From an uncultured Eggerthellaceae bacterium (lineage in GTDB: Bacteria > Actinomycetota > Coriobacteriia > Coriobacteriales > Eggerthellaceae): 64,000 nucleotides of DNA. The translations under genes were made by a program, and so were the position numbers. Location of the stretch: the NCBI GenBank assembly GCA_937892845.1, contig CALBGP010000036.1:50503-114502 (forward strand), written 5' to 3'. Below are positions 51,609 through 60,313 of this stretch, one piece after another. Below the pieces are notes generated by a model. The model was not told where the DNA came from. It did not search any database and was given only the letters and a program-made list of their open reading frames with translations. The first letter of the stretch is position 1. Each line of letters begins with the position of its first letter.

Positions 51609-51682
51609 TGGGCCATGGTGTAATGGCAGCACAAGGGTTTTTGGTGCCTTTAGTCTAGGTTCGAGTCCTGGTGGCCCAGCCA
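51609..51682 (+). tRNA. tRNA-Gln (TTG)
   Basis: The acceptor arms are TGGGCCA and TGGCCCA. The anticodon loop is TTTTGGT (anticodon TTG), the T arm GGTTCGAGTCC, and CCA is encoded. A small hairpin with T6 follows at 51705-51724. Confidence 0.95.
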
Positions 51683-51704
51683 GATGAACGGCGTCCCGTA
51701 TTGG

Positions 51705-51724
51705 CAGGCTTCGGCCTGTTTTTT
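51705..51724 (+). terminator. Terminator after tRNA-Gln
   Basis: CAGGC, loop TTCG, GCCTG, then TTTTTT. Confidence 0.8.
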
Positions 51725-51842
51725 GTGCCCGCTGCATTCTCTTGTTTCCAGGGTTCCGCAAGGTCCCAAAATTCTTCTAGCGCAATTCCTGTAAAACCGT
51801 TATACTGAATCCTCGCGTTTAGGCTTCGGCCTTCGCGTATGT

Positions 51843-51918
51843 GCCGATGTGGCTCAGTTGGTAGAGCAACGCACTCGTAATGCGTAGGTCAGCGGTTCGA
51901 GTCCGCTCATCGGCTCCA
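51843..51918 (+). tRNA. tRNA-Thr (CGT)
   Basis: The acceptor arms are GCCGATG and CATCGGC. The anticodon loop is CTCGTAA (anticodon CGT), the T arm GGTTCGAGTCC, and CCA is encoded. A -10-like TATACT lies about 40 bp upstream, so it may have its own promoter. Confidence 0.95.
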
Positions 51919-51926
51919 GATTGTTT

Positions 51927-51958
51927 CAGGCTGTCGTTTATCGGCAGCCTGTTTCATT
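51927..51958. terminator. Terminator between tRNA-Thr and vsr
   Basis: CAGGCTGTCG pairs with CGGCAGCCTG around TTTAT, followed by TTTCATTTC. The gene on the other strand ends in it. Confidence 0.7.
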
Positions 51959-52376
51959 TCAGCTCTTTTCCCAGCTCCTTGGCCAAAACGGGCAGAAGCG
52001 CGGCGAAGGTTTCGTCGATGACCTTTTTCTTCAGCTCGCATTCCCAGATGACATGCGTGGTCCATCCCATGGAGGCGAGCTTGTCCATATTCTCTGCGTC
52101 GCGTTCTTGGTTTCTCTCGAATTTGACCACCCAATACTCCCGGTTTTCCTTGGGGATGGGGAGCTGGCATTTGGGGCATCTGTGCCAGAAGCAGCCGTTG
52201 ACGAACAACGCGACTTTTTTGCCCGGCCAGGCGATGTCCGGCCGCCCTGGCACCTTCCATTGCAGGCGATAGCCCGTCAATCCCGCTTCGCGCAGTTTTT
52301 TACGCACAAGGAGCTCGGGCTTCGTGTTGGCGCGTTTGTTCGACTTCATGCTTTTCGTGACGGCTTCAGATGGCAT
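51954..52376 (-). CDS. vsr: Very short patch repair endonuclease (Vsr)
   Basis: The 140-residue protein shows the Vsr core: SNKRANTKPELLVRKKLREAG, PGRPDIAWPGKKVALFVNG and CFWHRCPKC. Vsr nicks T:G mismatches left by deamination of 5-methylcytosine and normally accompanies a cytosine methyltransferase. None is found in this window, so it is an orphan or works with a distant enzyme. ATG 52376 follows GAAGGATC. It ends in a shared terminator with tRNA-Thr. Confidence 0.9.
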   Translation of the reverse strand: MPSEAVTKSMKSNKRANTKPELLVRKKLREAGLTGYRLQWKVPGRPDIAWPGKKVALFVNGCFWHRCPKCQLPIPKENREYWVVKFERNQERDAENMDKLASMGWTTHVIWECELKKKVIDETFAALLPVLAKELGKELK

Positions 52377-52497
52377 CGCGATCCTTCGCATCGGTTGCTG
52401 TACGCGATAACTGTACCGTATGTGGGCCACGGCTGCGCTACTGCTCATGAGATAATGCCGGGTACTATTCGAAAAACCGACAGTCAGGGGAGCGGGT

Positions 52498-53508
52498 ATG
52501 GTTTCAAAGGCGAAGACTTTGCGGGGCAGGGTTATTGCGTCGCTGCTTTCACTGGTGCTGGCGCTTGCTTGTGCGACGGTCATCCAGTCCTGCGCGTCTT
52601 CTTCCCAGCCGGAGCCGCAAGCGCAACCGGAAGCTGCTCCAATCGAAGAGGCCCAAAGTGAGCGGGCGCCATCGGCTAGCCATGTAGACGAAGCGGACGT
52701 TGCGGATCCTTCGGCACCGGGCGAGCCTGCGTCCGTCGATGAGGCACCGCCCTATGACGGGATGGACATTGTCCAGGTCAACGGTGGAATTCCGGTCTTT
52801 TCGGACGATGAGCTTTGCGCCCTTGGCGTCGAAGATTATTTCGCTTTGGATTCTCTTGCCAGGGCGACAGGGGCCTTTGCGGTGGTGGGTCTTGAAACCA
52901 TGCCTACAGAAGAGCGCGGTTCCATTGGCATGATCAAGCCCTCGGGTTGGGTCATGGCCCGCTATGATTTCGTCGATGGCTCGTATCTGTACAACCGCTG
53001 TCATCTCATTGGGTTCCAGCTTACGGGGGAGAATGCCAATGAGCGCAATCTCATCACCGGGACGCGATTCCTCAATGTCGATCTCATGCTTCCGTACGAG
53101 AATGCCGTGGCCGACTATGTGGAGCGCACGGGCAATCACGTGGCGTATCGAGCGACGCCGCATTACGCAGGGGATGATCTGGTTGCGACTGCAGTGCAGC
53201 TTGAGGCGCTTTCGGTTGAAGACGACGGAGCCGGCGTTTGCTTCAACGTGCTCCTCTACAACGTGCAGCCCGGCGTGGTCATTGATTACGCAACCGGCAA
53301 AAGCCAGGCCGATGGCTCGATCGCCGAAGACGAAGGTCTTGATGAATCGCACTACGACTACATCCTCAACGTCAACTCCAAGAAATTCCATAGGCCGGAA
53401 TGCTCTTCGGTTGATGACATGAAAGAAGAGAACAAGCAGGGATTCACGGGAACGAGGGAAAAGGCCATCGAATTGGGCTATGAGCCGTGTGGGCGCTGCA
53501 AACCTTAG
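52498..53508 (+). CDS. Exported DNA/RNA non-specific endonuclease with Ada-like zinc tail
   Basis: The 336-residue protein has a signal peptide with a possible lipobox (VIQSC), then a 60-residue Pro/Glu/Ala-rich linker. A betabetaalpha-metal nuclease domain follows: YLYNRCHLIGFQLTGENANE, with CHLI where many members have RGH, and NLITGTRFLN. It is close to the streptococcal DNA-entry nuclease type. A final ~50-residue domain reads KKFHRPECSSV ... GYEPCGRCKP, resembling the Cys4 zinc fold of Ada. It could degrade extracellular DNA for nutrition or competence. Confidence 0.82.
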   Translation: MVSKAKTLRGRVIASLLSLVLALACATVIQSCASSSQPEPQAQPEAAPIEEAQSERAPSASHVDEADVADPSAPGEPASVDEAPPYDGMDIVQVNGGIPVFSDDELCALGVEDYFALDSLARATGAFAVVGLETMPTEERGSIGMIKPSGWVMARYDFVDGSYLYNRCHLIGFQLTGENANERNLITGTRFLNVDLMLPYENAVADYVERTGNHVAYRATPHYAGDDLVATAVQLEALSVEDDGAGVCFNVLLYNVQPGVVIDYATGKSQADGSIAEDEGLDESHYDYILNVNSKKFHRPECSSVDDMKEENKQGFTGTREKAIELGYEPCGRCKP

Positions 53509-53694
53509 ACTTGGCTCGATTGGCGGGCGGGTACGACCAGCGCTCGTGTCAGACGAATTCCCCCCGCTGGCGCATCGATGCACGCCGTTGCTGAATCACG
53601 AAGGATTCTCAGCCCGCACAGGCACTCTGCTGTGGTAAAGTTGCTCAGCTTGTAGTCTTGCGTAGGAAACGCAGAATTCTGAAACTAGGTTGAA

Positions 53695-54966
53695 ATGGAT
53701 GCTGGTCAAATCATGGCCATTGCCGTATTTGCGGTGGCAATGATTGCAATTATGACGGAGAAGATACATCGCACGCTTGTCGCCCTCGTTGGTGCCGCAG
53801 TGCTCCTGCTGTTTCATGTGATGACCTTCGATCAGGCCATGTCCCACATTGATTTCAACACATTGGGCGTTCTGTTCGGCATGATGCTGTTCGTGGCCGT
53901 TGTGAAGCAATCGGGTTTGTTCGAATACCTCGCTATCAGGTCGGCGAAGCTTGCCAAAGGCGATCCGTGGCTCATCATGGTCCTGTTCGTCGCGCTGACG
54001 GCTATGCTTTCGGCCTTTTTGGACAACGTGACCACCGTTTTGCTTGTGGGTCCCATGACTTTGACGTTGTGCAAGCTGCTTGATGTGAACCCCATTCCCT
54101 ATTTCATGGCGGAAATCATGGCAAGCAACATCGGCGGAACGGCCACGCTTATCGGGGATCCCCCGAACATCATGATAGGAAGTGCCGCAGGATTCACCTT
54201 CGCCGATTTCATCATGGTCGATGCGCCTGTTGTGGTGATTATTCTTCTGGTCGTGACGGCGCTGTTCTATGTTCTGTACGGGCGTCGCTTCCATGTGGAC
54301 GAAGAGCACCGTTGCCGCATCATGGAGCTTGATGAGCGCGATCAGATCAAGGACAAGACCCTGCTCATCCAGTCTCTGGTGGTCATGGCCTTCACTGTTG
54401 CCGGATTCATGGGGCACGGTGCTTTGGGCATCGAATCAAGCGTGGTGGCCCTCAGTGCGGCGGGTGCGTTGTTGCTCATATCCCATCGAAGCATCGAGAA
54501 GGGTCTGGCCCATGTCGAGTGGACCACGCTGGCATTTTTCGCCGGACTGTTCATCATCGTGGGAGGCCTGGTCGAAACGGGCGTTATGGGCATGCTGGCT
54601 CAGGGCATCATGGATTTCACGGGCGGAAATGTGTTTGCGACCATGCTGGTGCTCTTGTTCGTATCGGCTTTGGTCTCTTCGTTTCTTGACAACATCCCGT
54701 TCGTTGCAACCATGACCCCCATCCTGCTTGCCATGGAGGCATCGGGGATGGATGTCACCGCTTTGTGGTGGGCTGTTTCGCTGGGTGCCTGCCTGGGCGG
54801 GAACGGAACGCTCATCGGAGCATCGGCGAATGTCGTGCTTTCGGACATCTCCGCTAAAAACGGCTACACCATCAGTTTCATGGGCTATTTGAAGACGGGT
54901 TTTCCCATCATGCTTGCAACGGTGGCCATCGCCGCCGTCTACCTGGTGTTGCGGTTCCCTGCGTAG
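53695..54966 (+). CDS. ArsB/NhaD-type ion transporter
   Basis: The 423-residue membrane protein has about 11 helices. The paired motifs SAFLDNVTTVLLVGP and SSFLDNIPFVATMTP, each preceding a Gly-rich stretch (GGTATLIGDPPNIMIG and GGNGTLIGASANVV), are typical of the ion transporter superfamily that includes ArsB, NhaD and YbiR-like proteins. Arsenite, sodium or an organic anion are all possible. No ars or nha genes are adjacent. Confidence 0.8.
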   Translation: MDAGQIMAIAVFAVAMIAIMTEKIHRTLVALVGAAVLLLFHVMTFDQAMSHIDFNTLGVLFGMMLFVAVVKQSGLFEYLAIRSAKLAKGDPWLIMVLFVALTAMLSAFLDNVTTVLLVGPMTLTLCKLLDVNPIPYFMAEIMASNIGGTATLIGDPPNIMIGSAAGFTFADFIMVDAPVVVIILLVVTALFYVLYGRRFHVDEEHRCRIMELDERDQIKDKTLLIQSLVVMAFTVAGFMGHGALGIESSVVALSAAGALLLISHRSIEKGLAHVEWTTLAFFAGLFIIVGGLVETGVMGMLAQGIMDFTGGNVFATMLVLLFVSALVSSFLDNIPFVATMTPILLAMEASGMDVTALWWAVSLGACLGGNGTLIGASANVVLSDISAKNGYTISFMGYLKTGFPIMLATVAIAAVYLVLRFPA

Positions 54967-55024
54967 CGGATGCGGGCCGTCGGGTCCGCTTTCGCGAAAG
55001 CAGATGGGCTTTCGCAGATGGGTC

Positions 55025-55621
55025 TCAGCGGAATAGGTGCCTGAGTTTTTCGGCTGCGTGCGTGATGGGTGCAGCGGTTCTCACCGGTTTGGCCTGGGGC
55101 CCGCTGTTTTCGTTTTCACCTTGGGGATTGCGCATCCTTTCGGCTATGAGCGCATGGACCTCTTCGCAGGATATGCCCAAAACTTCGGAGAATTCACCTT
55201 CGACTTGCGATTCCGCCTGCTCGAGCAGCCGCATGTAGGTGGCCGAAGGCGATGCGCCTCGATCGGTCTGCTCTTTGATGTGGGCGTGCATGGTTTTGGC
55301 CACCTGGATGGCGCAGGCCTGGTCTTTCGTTTTGAGGAGCTTCTTGAAGTGCTCTTCGACGAGGCGTTGGTTGTTGTCGCGGAACGCATCGATTTCGATG
55401 GAGTTCGAAGAATCGATGAGGCTGAGCACCTCTTCGCGCGAAAGCAGCGGTCGGACAAGCTCTTCGTGGTCCATGGGCAGAAACACGCGTCCTTTGCGCT
55501 GCGAGCCGGGCTCAAGGATGTAGTAGCGACGGCCCTCGGTCCCTTCCATGCACGCATCGACTTGCGCAACGCGGCAAACGCCGTAGCATCCGTACATAAC
55601 CTTCTGGTCGACATGCAGCAT
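55025..55621 (-). CDS. CarD-family transcriptional regulator
   Basis: The 198-residue protein has an N-terminal CarD/Mfd RNA polymerase-interacting domain (LHVDQKVMYGCYGVCRV, RRYYILEPG) and a helical C-terminal part. CarD proteins bind RNA polymerase and adjust promoter opening, for example at rRNA promoters. ATG 55621 is chosen because the CarD domain begins there; the upstream in-frame extension is low-complexity. The last ~35 residues are polar and probably disordered. Confidence 0.8.
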   Translation of the reverse strand: MLHVDQKVMYGCYGVCRVAQVDACMEGTEGRRYYILEPGSQRKGRVFLPMDHEELVRPLLSREEVLSLIDSSNSIEIDAFRDNNQRLVEEHFKKLLKTKDQACAIQVAKTMHAHIKEQTDRGASPSATYMRLLEQAESQVEGEFSEVLGISCEEVHALIAERMRNPQGENENSGPQAKPVRTAAPITHAAEKLRHLFR

Positions 55622-55821
55622 GGAGGCCCCTATCTTCTCGGCGTGCTGCGCGGGCGATGCCGCCGCGCCGTGCCCGGGATGCGGCATCCGACTATGCGGA
55701 CGCTCGGCTCTTCGGGCCGCACGCATTGATCTGCCGTTGGGGAAATCTCAGGAAAAACAACCTGCATCAATCATTGTAGCAAGGTGCGAACGGGGCGGTC
55801 CGGACATTTCCGCGAGGGCCG

Positions 55822-57294
55822 TCAACTGCGTGCGGACGGCTGACGCAGGGATTCCACGAGGTCTATGAGCTCTTGTTTGCCATGGGTGCCTGTTTTGGAG
55901 TAGATGTTCTTGATATGAACCCAGGCGGTGTTTTCGGCTATGCAGAGCTCATCGGCTATGTGCTTGGCGGACCTTCCCTTCGCAAGGACCATCAGCACGT
56001 CAAGCTCCCTGGGGGTAAGGCCGCGCTGTTCGGCGATCGTGCGGCATGCCGCCTCAAGCTCGATGGATTCATCCGGTGAGGCCGGAGCTGCAGCCTCGCC
56101 CTCTCCGCCGGCTTTGCGCCCTATGTGCAGGAATGAGTCGCTCCTGCGATAGAGGACCATGGTCCCCAGTGCGATGGGGTATACGGCGGCGACGGCCAGA
56201 AGGGCAAGGATGGATACATCATGCCCGGCGCTGAACGAATTGAGCAGCAGTCCTATCGAAAGGCCGATGGCCAGCGACCCGCCGGTTCCGCCGGTGAAGA
56301 TGCAGGAAAGGGTCAGGGCGGAGCATTTGATGCGGTAGCACTCGCACAGGATGTAGACGAGGAAGACCTTGCTGTAGATCTCATAGCAGGAGATGGACAG
56401 GAATCCCACGAGAGTGCCGTTGCTCTCCCCGAGTATGGGAAGCAGGGAAAGGGCTACGAGGATGCAGGGGAAAGCGACCTTTCCAACCTTCAAGGTGCTT
56501 ACGTTCCACCCCATCGTGATCGTGATTATCAGGGCGACGACGGATGACAGCCCCCCTGCCAGATTCATGTCGACCTTGCCCACTACGCTTTCGGCGCTCG
56601 AGCCTATGACGGTGGTGTGTATGATGCCGACGATTCCGACCAAGATGAACAATGCGATGAAGGATTTGGCGAAGTCGTAGCGGTCGGTATCGGGGGTGCG
56701 AGACAGTTCGAAAGGCCGGCGGGTTCTGGTGGAGAAGAACAGCAGAACCGCCGAAAGGAGCAGCAGTCCGACGGTGAACAGCTCGAACTCGATGCCGGCG
56801 AAGTTGATGGCCCAAGCGTAGAGGGCTTCTTTGAGGCAGAGACCCAAAATGATGATGATCAGGGCGGTCTTCATGGTCTTGAGCCTTACGAGGGCGTCGA
56901 TCCATACGACGCACAGAAGCACGATGGAAAAGCCGCATACGGCGCCGAGGATGGTGACAAGGACTTCGGTCGGAAGCGCTATGGCCATCTCCTTGCGGCT
57001 TACGAGCATGCCGATGGAGAGGGCTATGATGGCCGGGCTTTGGACGATTCTCCCCTCGGTTACGATTCCCTTCCGGTAAAGAAGGTAGATGGTCAGCCCC
57101 GTGATGAAGGAAGCGGTGTTGACGACGATCATGAACCCGACATCGGAAACATAGCCGCAGGTTTGAACGACCGATCCCATGGCCGTCCTGTATGAGCAGG
57201 AAATGGCCGCCTTGTAGGAGGCGAACCCGATTGTCATGGCTATGGCCACAGCCAGGGCCGAAAGGGTTCTGCGGGTTGCGTCCATCCTTTTCAT
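55822..57294 (-). CDS. Membrane LuxR-family transcriptional regulator
   Basis: The 490-residue protein has about 12 membrane helices and a C-terminal LuxR HTH (LTPRELDVLMVLAKGRSAK, AENTAWVHIKNIYSKTG), the same layout as the protein at 871-2352. It is divergent from the FMN/FAD reductase gene across 158 bp that contain a perfect palindrome. GGAGG lies nine bases before the ATG. It probably controls the reductase in response to its substrate. Confidence 0.87.
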   Translation of the reverse strand: MKRMDATRRTLSALAVAIAMTIGFASYKAAISCSYRTAMGSVVQTCGYVSDVGFMIVVNTASFITGLTIYLLYRKGIVTEGRIVQSPAIIALSIGMLVSRKEMAIALPTEVLVTILGAVCGFSIVLLCVVWIDALVRLKTMKTALIIIILGLCLKEALYAWAINFAGIEFELFTVGLLLLSAVLLFFSTRTRRPFELSRTPDTDRYDFAKSFIALFILVGIVGIIHTTVIGSSAESVVGKVDMNLAGGLSSVVALIITITMGWNVSTLKVGKVAFPCILVALSLLPILGESNGTLVGFLSISCYEIYSKVFLVYILCECYRIKCSALTLSCIFTGGTGGSLAIGLSIGLLLNSFSAGHDVSILALLAVAAVYPIALGTMVLYRRSDSFLHIGRKAGGEGEAAAPASPDESIELEAACRTIAEQRGLTPRELDVLMVLAKGRSAKHIADELCIAENTAWVHIKNIYSKTGTHGKQELIDLVESLRQPSARS

Positions 57295-57321
57295 CAGCGA
57301 AAACCTCCATGTGAAACCGTC

Positions 57322-57340
57322 TAACCGATGGTCGGTTAGT
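57322..57340. promoter_or_regulatory. 8-3-8 palindrome between LuxR and reductase genes
   Basis: CTAACCGA-TGG-TCGGTTAG is a perfect inverted repeat. A third partial half-site, CCGGTTAT, follows at 57343-57350. Likely operator for the adjacent LuxR regulator. Confidence 0.55.
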
Positions 57341-57452
57341 GCCGGTTATCGCCGCATTCAATCGATAATGGGTCATGACCGGGTTCGATCATCCCGCCAA
57401 TATTATCGCTAAGCCGCTTGGCGGCGAAAGAAAAAATAGGGAGGGAGTTGAC

Positions 57453-59348
57453 ATGGAACTCAATCGTAGGGATTTCCTGAAAGGGAGCATCGCGGTCGGA
57501 TCCGTTGCAGCGCTTGGCGGAATCATGGCCGGCTGCTCGCAGCCGGAGGCAAGCGCACCCGCGAAAGATGAGGCCGCATCATCGGACAAGGGCGTTGTGG
57601 CGCCCCCCGACACGTTCACCGATGGCAAATGGGTGGGCAAGGCGATGGGCCACAAGGACTATCTGTACGCCGAAGTGACCGTCGCGGATTCCAAGATCGT
57701 GGACGCGAAGCTGCTGCGCAATGATGACACGATAGGCATCGGCAGCGTTGCGGGCCCCATGATGATGCAGCGTATTCTGGAAACCGGCAACCTGGACGTT
57801 GACACGGTTTCCGGTGCGACGATGACCAGCATGGCTGTGCGCAGCGCGGTGGCGGACGCCATCACCAATGCGGGCGGCGATCCTGCGGACTTCTCGCTGG
57901 GTGCACCCGAGCCCGCAAAGGACGGCAAGCCCCAGACCGCAGACGTCGATGTCGTGTTCATGGGCGCTGGCACCGCGGGTCTCGTTGCAGCGGCCAAGCT
58001 GCTCGAGAAGGGCTACAGCGTCATGCTGCTCGAGAAGAACGACATTCCCGGCGGCTCCATGTCCATGACGTACTCGGGCGTCCTGTCTGCAGGCTCCGAG
58101 CTTCAGAAGAACTACAGCCAGGGTCGCTTCGACGACCAGGTGGGCATGAATCTGGACGCCCGCCTCGAGGCCGTGAAGAAGTCCGTCGTCCCCGAGCTCA
58201 ACCGCTTCGATGGCGATATCCCCTACCAGAGGGCCATGTACGAGAACTCCGGCAAGATGGTTGACTGGATGCATGACATGGGCGTCGGCTTCTTCTCCAT
58301 GGGTGTCAATCCGCTTTACGGCACCACCCCGTATCTGGCTCCGGGCTGCTACATGGGCGGTTGCGGCTATGCCATGCAGTTCCTGGTCGATCGCATCGGT
58401 GCTCTGGGCGGCCAGATTGTCTACGGCGCGAAGGTGACCGAGTTCGTCAAGAACGCCGATGGGGCCATCTCGGGTCTTGTCGCAGAATGCAAGGACGGCG
58501 GAAAATGGACCGTCAACGCCCGTGCCGTGTGCCTGACCTCCGGCGGCTTTGCTGCGAACCAGGACATGATCAAGGAGCACTATCCCGAATACGGTGAGTT
58601 CGACTTCAACTGCGCTCCCGGTTCCACGGGCGACGGCATCGTTTTGGCTCAGGGCGAAGGCGCTGTCATCGAATGCATGGGTCGCGAGCTGGGCGCGTTT
58701 TTGTCCACCACTCCGCAGGCCGGCAGCCGTTTCGAGATCGCATTCGCCTACCGCACCACGCCCAGCATCATGGTCAACGCATCCGGCGACCAGTTCGGCA
58801 ATGTGAACGGCCGCAACCACGCAGAACTCAGCAAGGCCGTGCGCAATCCCGACAACGGCGGCAAGTTCTACATCATCACCGATGAGGCGGGCGCCATCAC
58901 CACCATGAAGAACGATGAGTGGTCGACTGATGAGTACAAGGCGCTGTTCAGCCGTGGAGACATGGTTCACTTCGACAGCGTCCAGGCGGCCGTCGACGAA
59001 TACGGCATCACCAACCTTCAGCAGACGCTCGACACCCACAACGCCCATGCCCTGGCGGGCGAAGAGGACGAATTCGGCCGCAAGGACCTGCCGCAGATCA
59101 ACACGCATGGCGGCGTGTGGGTTTGCCCGTGCATCCCCACCTTCTACCTTACGACCGGCGGCATAGCCATCGACCCCGCATGCCATGTCCTGACCGAGGA
59201 CCGCAAGCCCATCGCGAACCTCTATGCGGCCGGCGACGTGTGCGGCTCCATCGAAGAGAAGGACGGCAAGGGCTACGGCTACGGCTTCGATGCGGCCATG
59301 ATCTACGGCTTCATCATGGCTGATACCGTTGCGGCTGACTTGAAGTAA
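57453..59348 (+). CDS. Tat-exported FMN- and FAD-binding reductase, UrdA-like
   Basis: The 631-residue protein starts at ATG 57453 after GGGAGGG. A twin-arginine signal with a lipobox-like IMAGC (residue ~28) leads to an FMN-binding domain with the covalent-attachment motif SGAT (about residue 123). A fumarate reductase-family FAD domain follows (VVFMGAGTAGLVAAAKLLEKG). This is the domain order of urocanate and acrylate-type reductases. The segment NVNGRNHAELSKA may keep the catalytic Arg, but the HTMGG segment reads FYLTTGG, so the substrate is uncertain. It would take electrons from a membrane quinol-linked donor. Confidence 0.85.
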   Translation: MELNRRDFLKGSIAVGSVAALGGIMAGCSQPEASAPAKDEAASSDKGVVAPPDTFTDGKWVGKAMGHKDYLYAEVTVADSKIVDAKLLRNDDTIGIGSVAGPMMMQRILETGNLDVDTVSGATMTSMAVRSAVADAITNAGGDPADFSLGAPEPAKDGKPQTADVDVVFMGAGTAGLVAAAKLLEKGYSVMLLEKNDIPGGSMSMTYSGVLSAGSELQKNYSQGRFDDQVGMNLDARLEAVKKSVVPELNRFDGDIPYQRAMYENSGKMVDWMHDMGVGFFSMGVNPLYGTTPYLAPGCYMGGCGYAMQFLVDRIGALGGQIVYGAKVTEFVKNADGAISGLVAECKDGGKWTVNARAVCLTSGGFAANQDMIKEHYPEYGEFDFNCAPGSTGDGIVLAQGEGAVIECMGRELGAFLSTTPQAGSRFEIAFAYRTTPSIMVNASGDQFGNVNGRNHAELSKAVRNPDNGGKFYIITDEAGAITTMKNDEWSTDEYKALFSRGDMVHFDSVQAAVDEYGITNLQQTLDTHNAHALAGEEDEFGRKDLPQINTHGGVWVCPCIPTFYLTTGGIAIDPACHVLTEDRKPIANLYAAGDVCGSIEEKDGKGYGYGFDAAMIYGFIMADTVAADLK

Positions 59349-59409
59349 AACTCGGCGCAGCCTCTGTCCTCCTCCTTCGGCTGCGTGTGAAAAACCTCAC
59401 CCCTCCCAT

Positions 59410-59440
59410 AAGAAGACCCGGTTTCCCGGGTCTTCTTTGG
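59410..59440 (+). terminator. Terminator after UrdA-like reductase gene
   Basis: AAGAAGACCCGG (59410-59421) pairs with CCGGGTCTTCTT (59426-59437), then TGG. The stem is perfect. Confidence 0.85.
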
Positions 59441-59482
59441 TGTATGTCCGGCGTGCCCGGTCCTTGGGCCCACGGGGTTCGT

Positions 59483-60262
59483 CTAATCGCTTAGGGGCGC
59501 AAGCGTTGCCGCGGCCGTGAAATGCTGGATGGTTTTTCCGGTTTCAGGGTCTATGGATTCGCCTTCGACGCACCACGTGCCGTCTTCGAGCTGCTCGCGG
59601 CTCACGGTGAAACGGGCGCCGTAGTGGATTTCGCGCTTGAAGGATATGGCAAGGCGCGCTATCCGGTTCGTCTCAAGCGCATCGTCGGGGAGCGCATCGC
59701 AGACGATGTCGGCGTAATGGGTGTTGTTCAAGTGCCTGTTCGTGTCGCAGAGCGAATAGCTTGCACGCATGGTGAAGACAGGTTCGGCGTCGGCGGCGCG
59801 CGGGATGGTCTGGTCGAGTTCGCGCGCTACGTCATCGGGGAAGCCCAGCTCGTGGTAATTCTCGGGAAGGTGGCGCAGGATCGAACCCTTCTGCGTGTCG
59901 AGAAGGACCCAACGTCCATCCAATGCGGCCACTTCGCTGCCGTCTTCGTCGTAGATTTCGACAAGGCGTTTGAAGACGGCCCGTTTGATGTTCTGGGGCC
60001 TGGTGAGAACGGTGAGCGTTTCGCCCCAACGGGGCGTTCGGGAAATCTCCAGTGCGGATTTCGTCAGGACCCACGCGGTGTGCGTCTGCTCGTAGTACTC
60101 GGGTGTGAGCCCCAAAGGCGTGCAGTGGTCGGAAGCTATCTGCTGGCAGATGCGCATGAGCCCGCCGCACGTCAGATTGCCGTGGTAGTCGCATTCGTTG
60201 TCGAGAACGCGGAAACGTTCGCAGAATTCTCCGCGCAAGCGATCGGCCGATATAACCGTCAT
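59483..60262 (-). CDS. Acyl-ACP thioesterase family protein
   Basis: The 259-residue protein has tandem hot-dog domains. The first starts RVLDNECDYHGNLTCGGLM; the second has SYSLCDTNRHLNNTHYADI, with the Asn/His active-site region of FatA-like acyl-ACP thioesterases. It releases fatty acids from ACP in anaerobes. ATG 60262 follows AGAGGAG. It stands between the reductase and threonine dehydratase genes. Confidence 0.85.
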   Translation of the reverse strand: MTVISADRLRGEFCERFRVLDNECDYHGNLTCGGLMRICQQIASDHCTPLGLTPEYYEQTHTAWVLTKSALEISRTPRWGETLTVLTRPQNIKRAVFKRLVEIYDEDGSEVAALDGRWVLLDTQKGSILRHLPENYHELGFPDDVARELDQTIPRAADAEPVFTMRASYSLCDTNRHLNNTHYADIVCDALPDDALETNRIARLAISFKREIHYGARFTVSREQLEDGTWCVEGESIDPETGKTIQHFTAAATLAPLSD

Positions 60263-60313
60263 GTCAGATCTCCTCTGCTGCAAGGCTTTTCGTGTGCGGC
60301 CTTGAGTGTAACG

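Noticed and set aside
57579..59186. 535-codon minus-strand open frame
   Set aside because: It is antisense to the UrdA-like reductase and has no domain or start signal.
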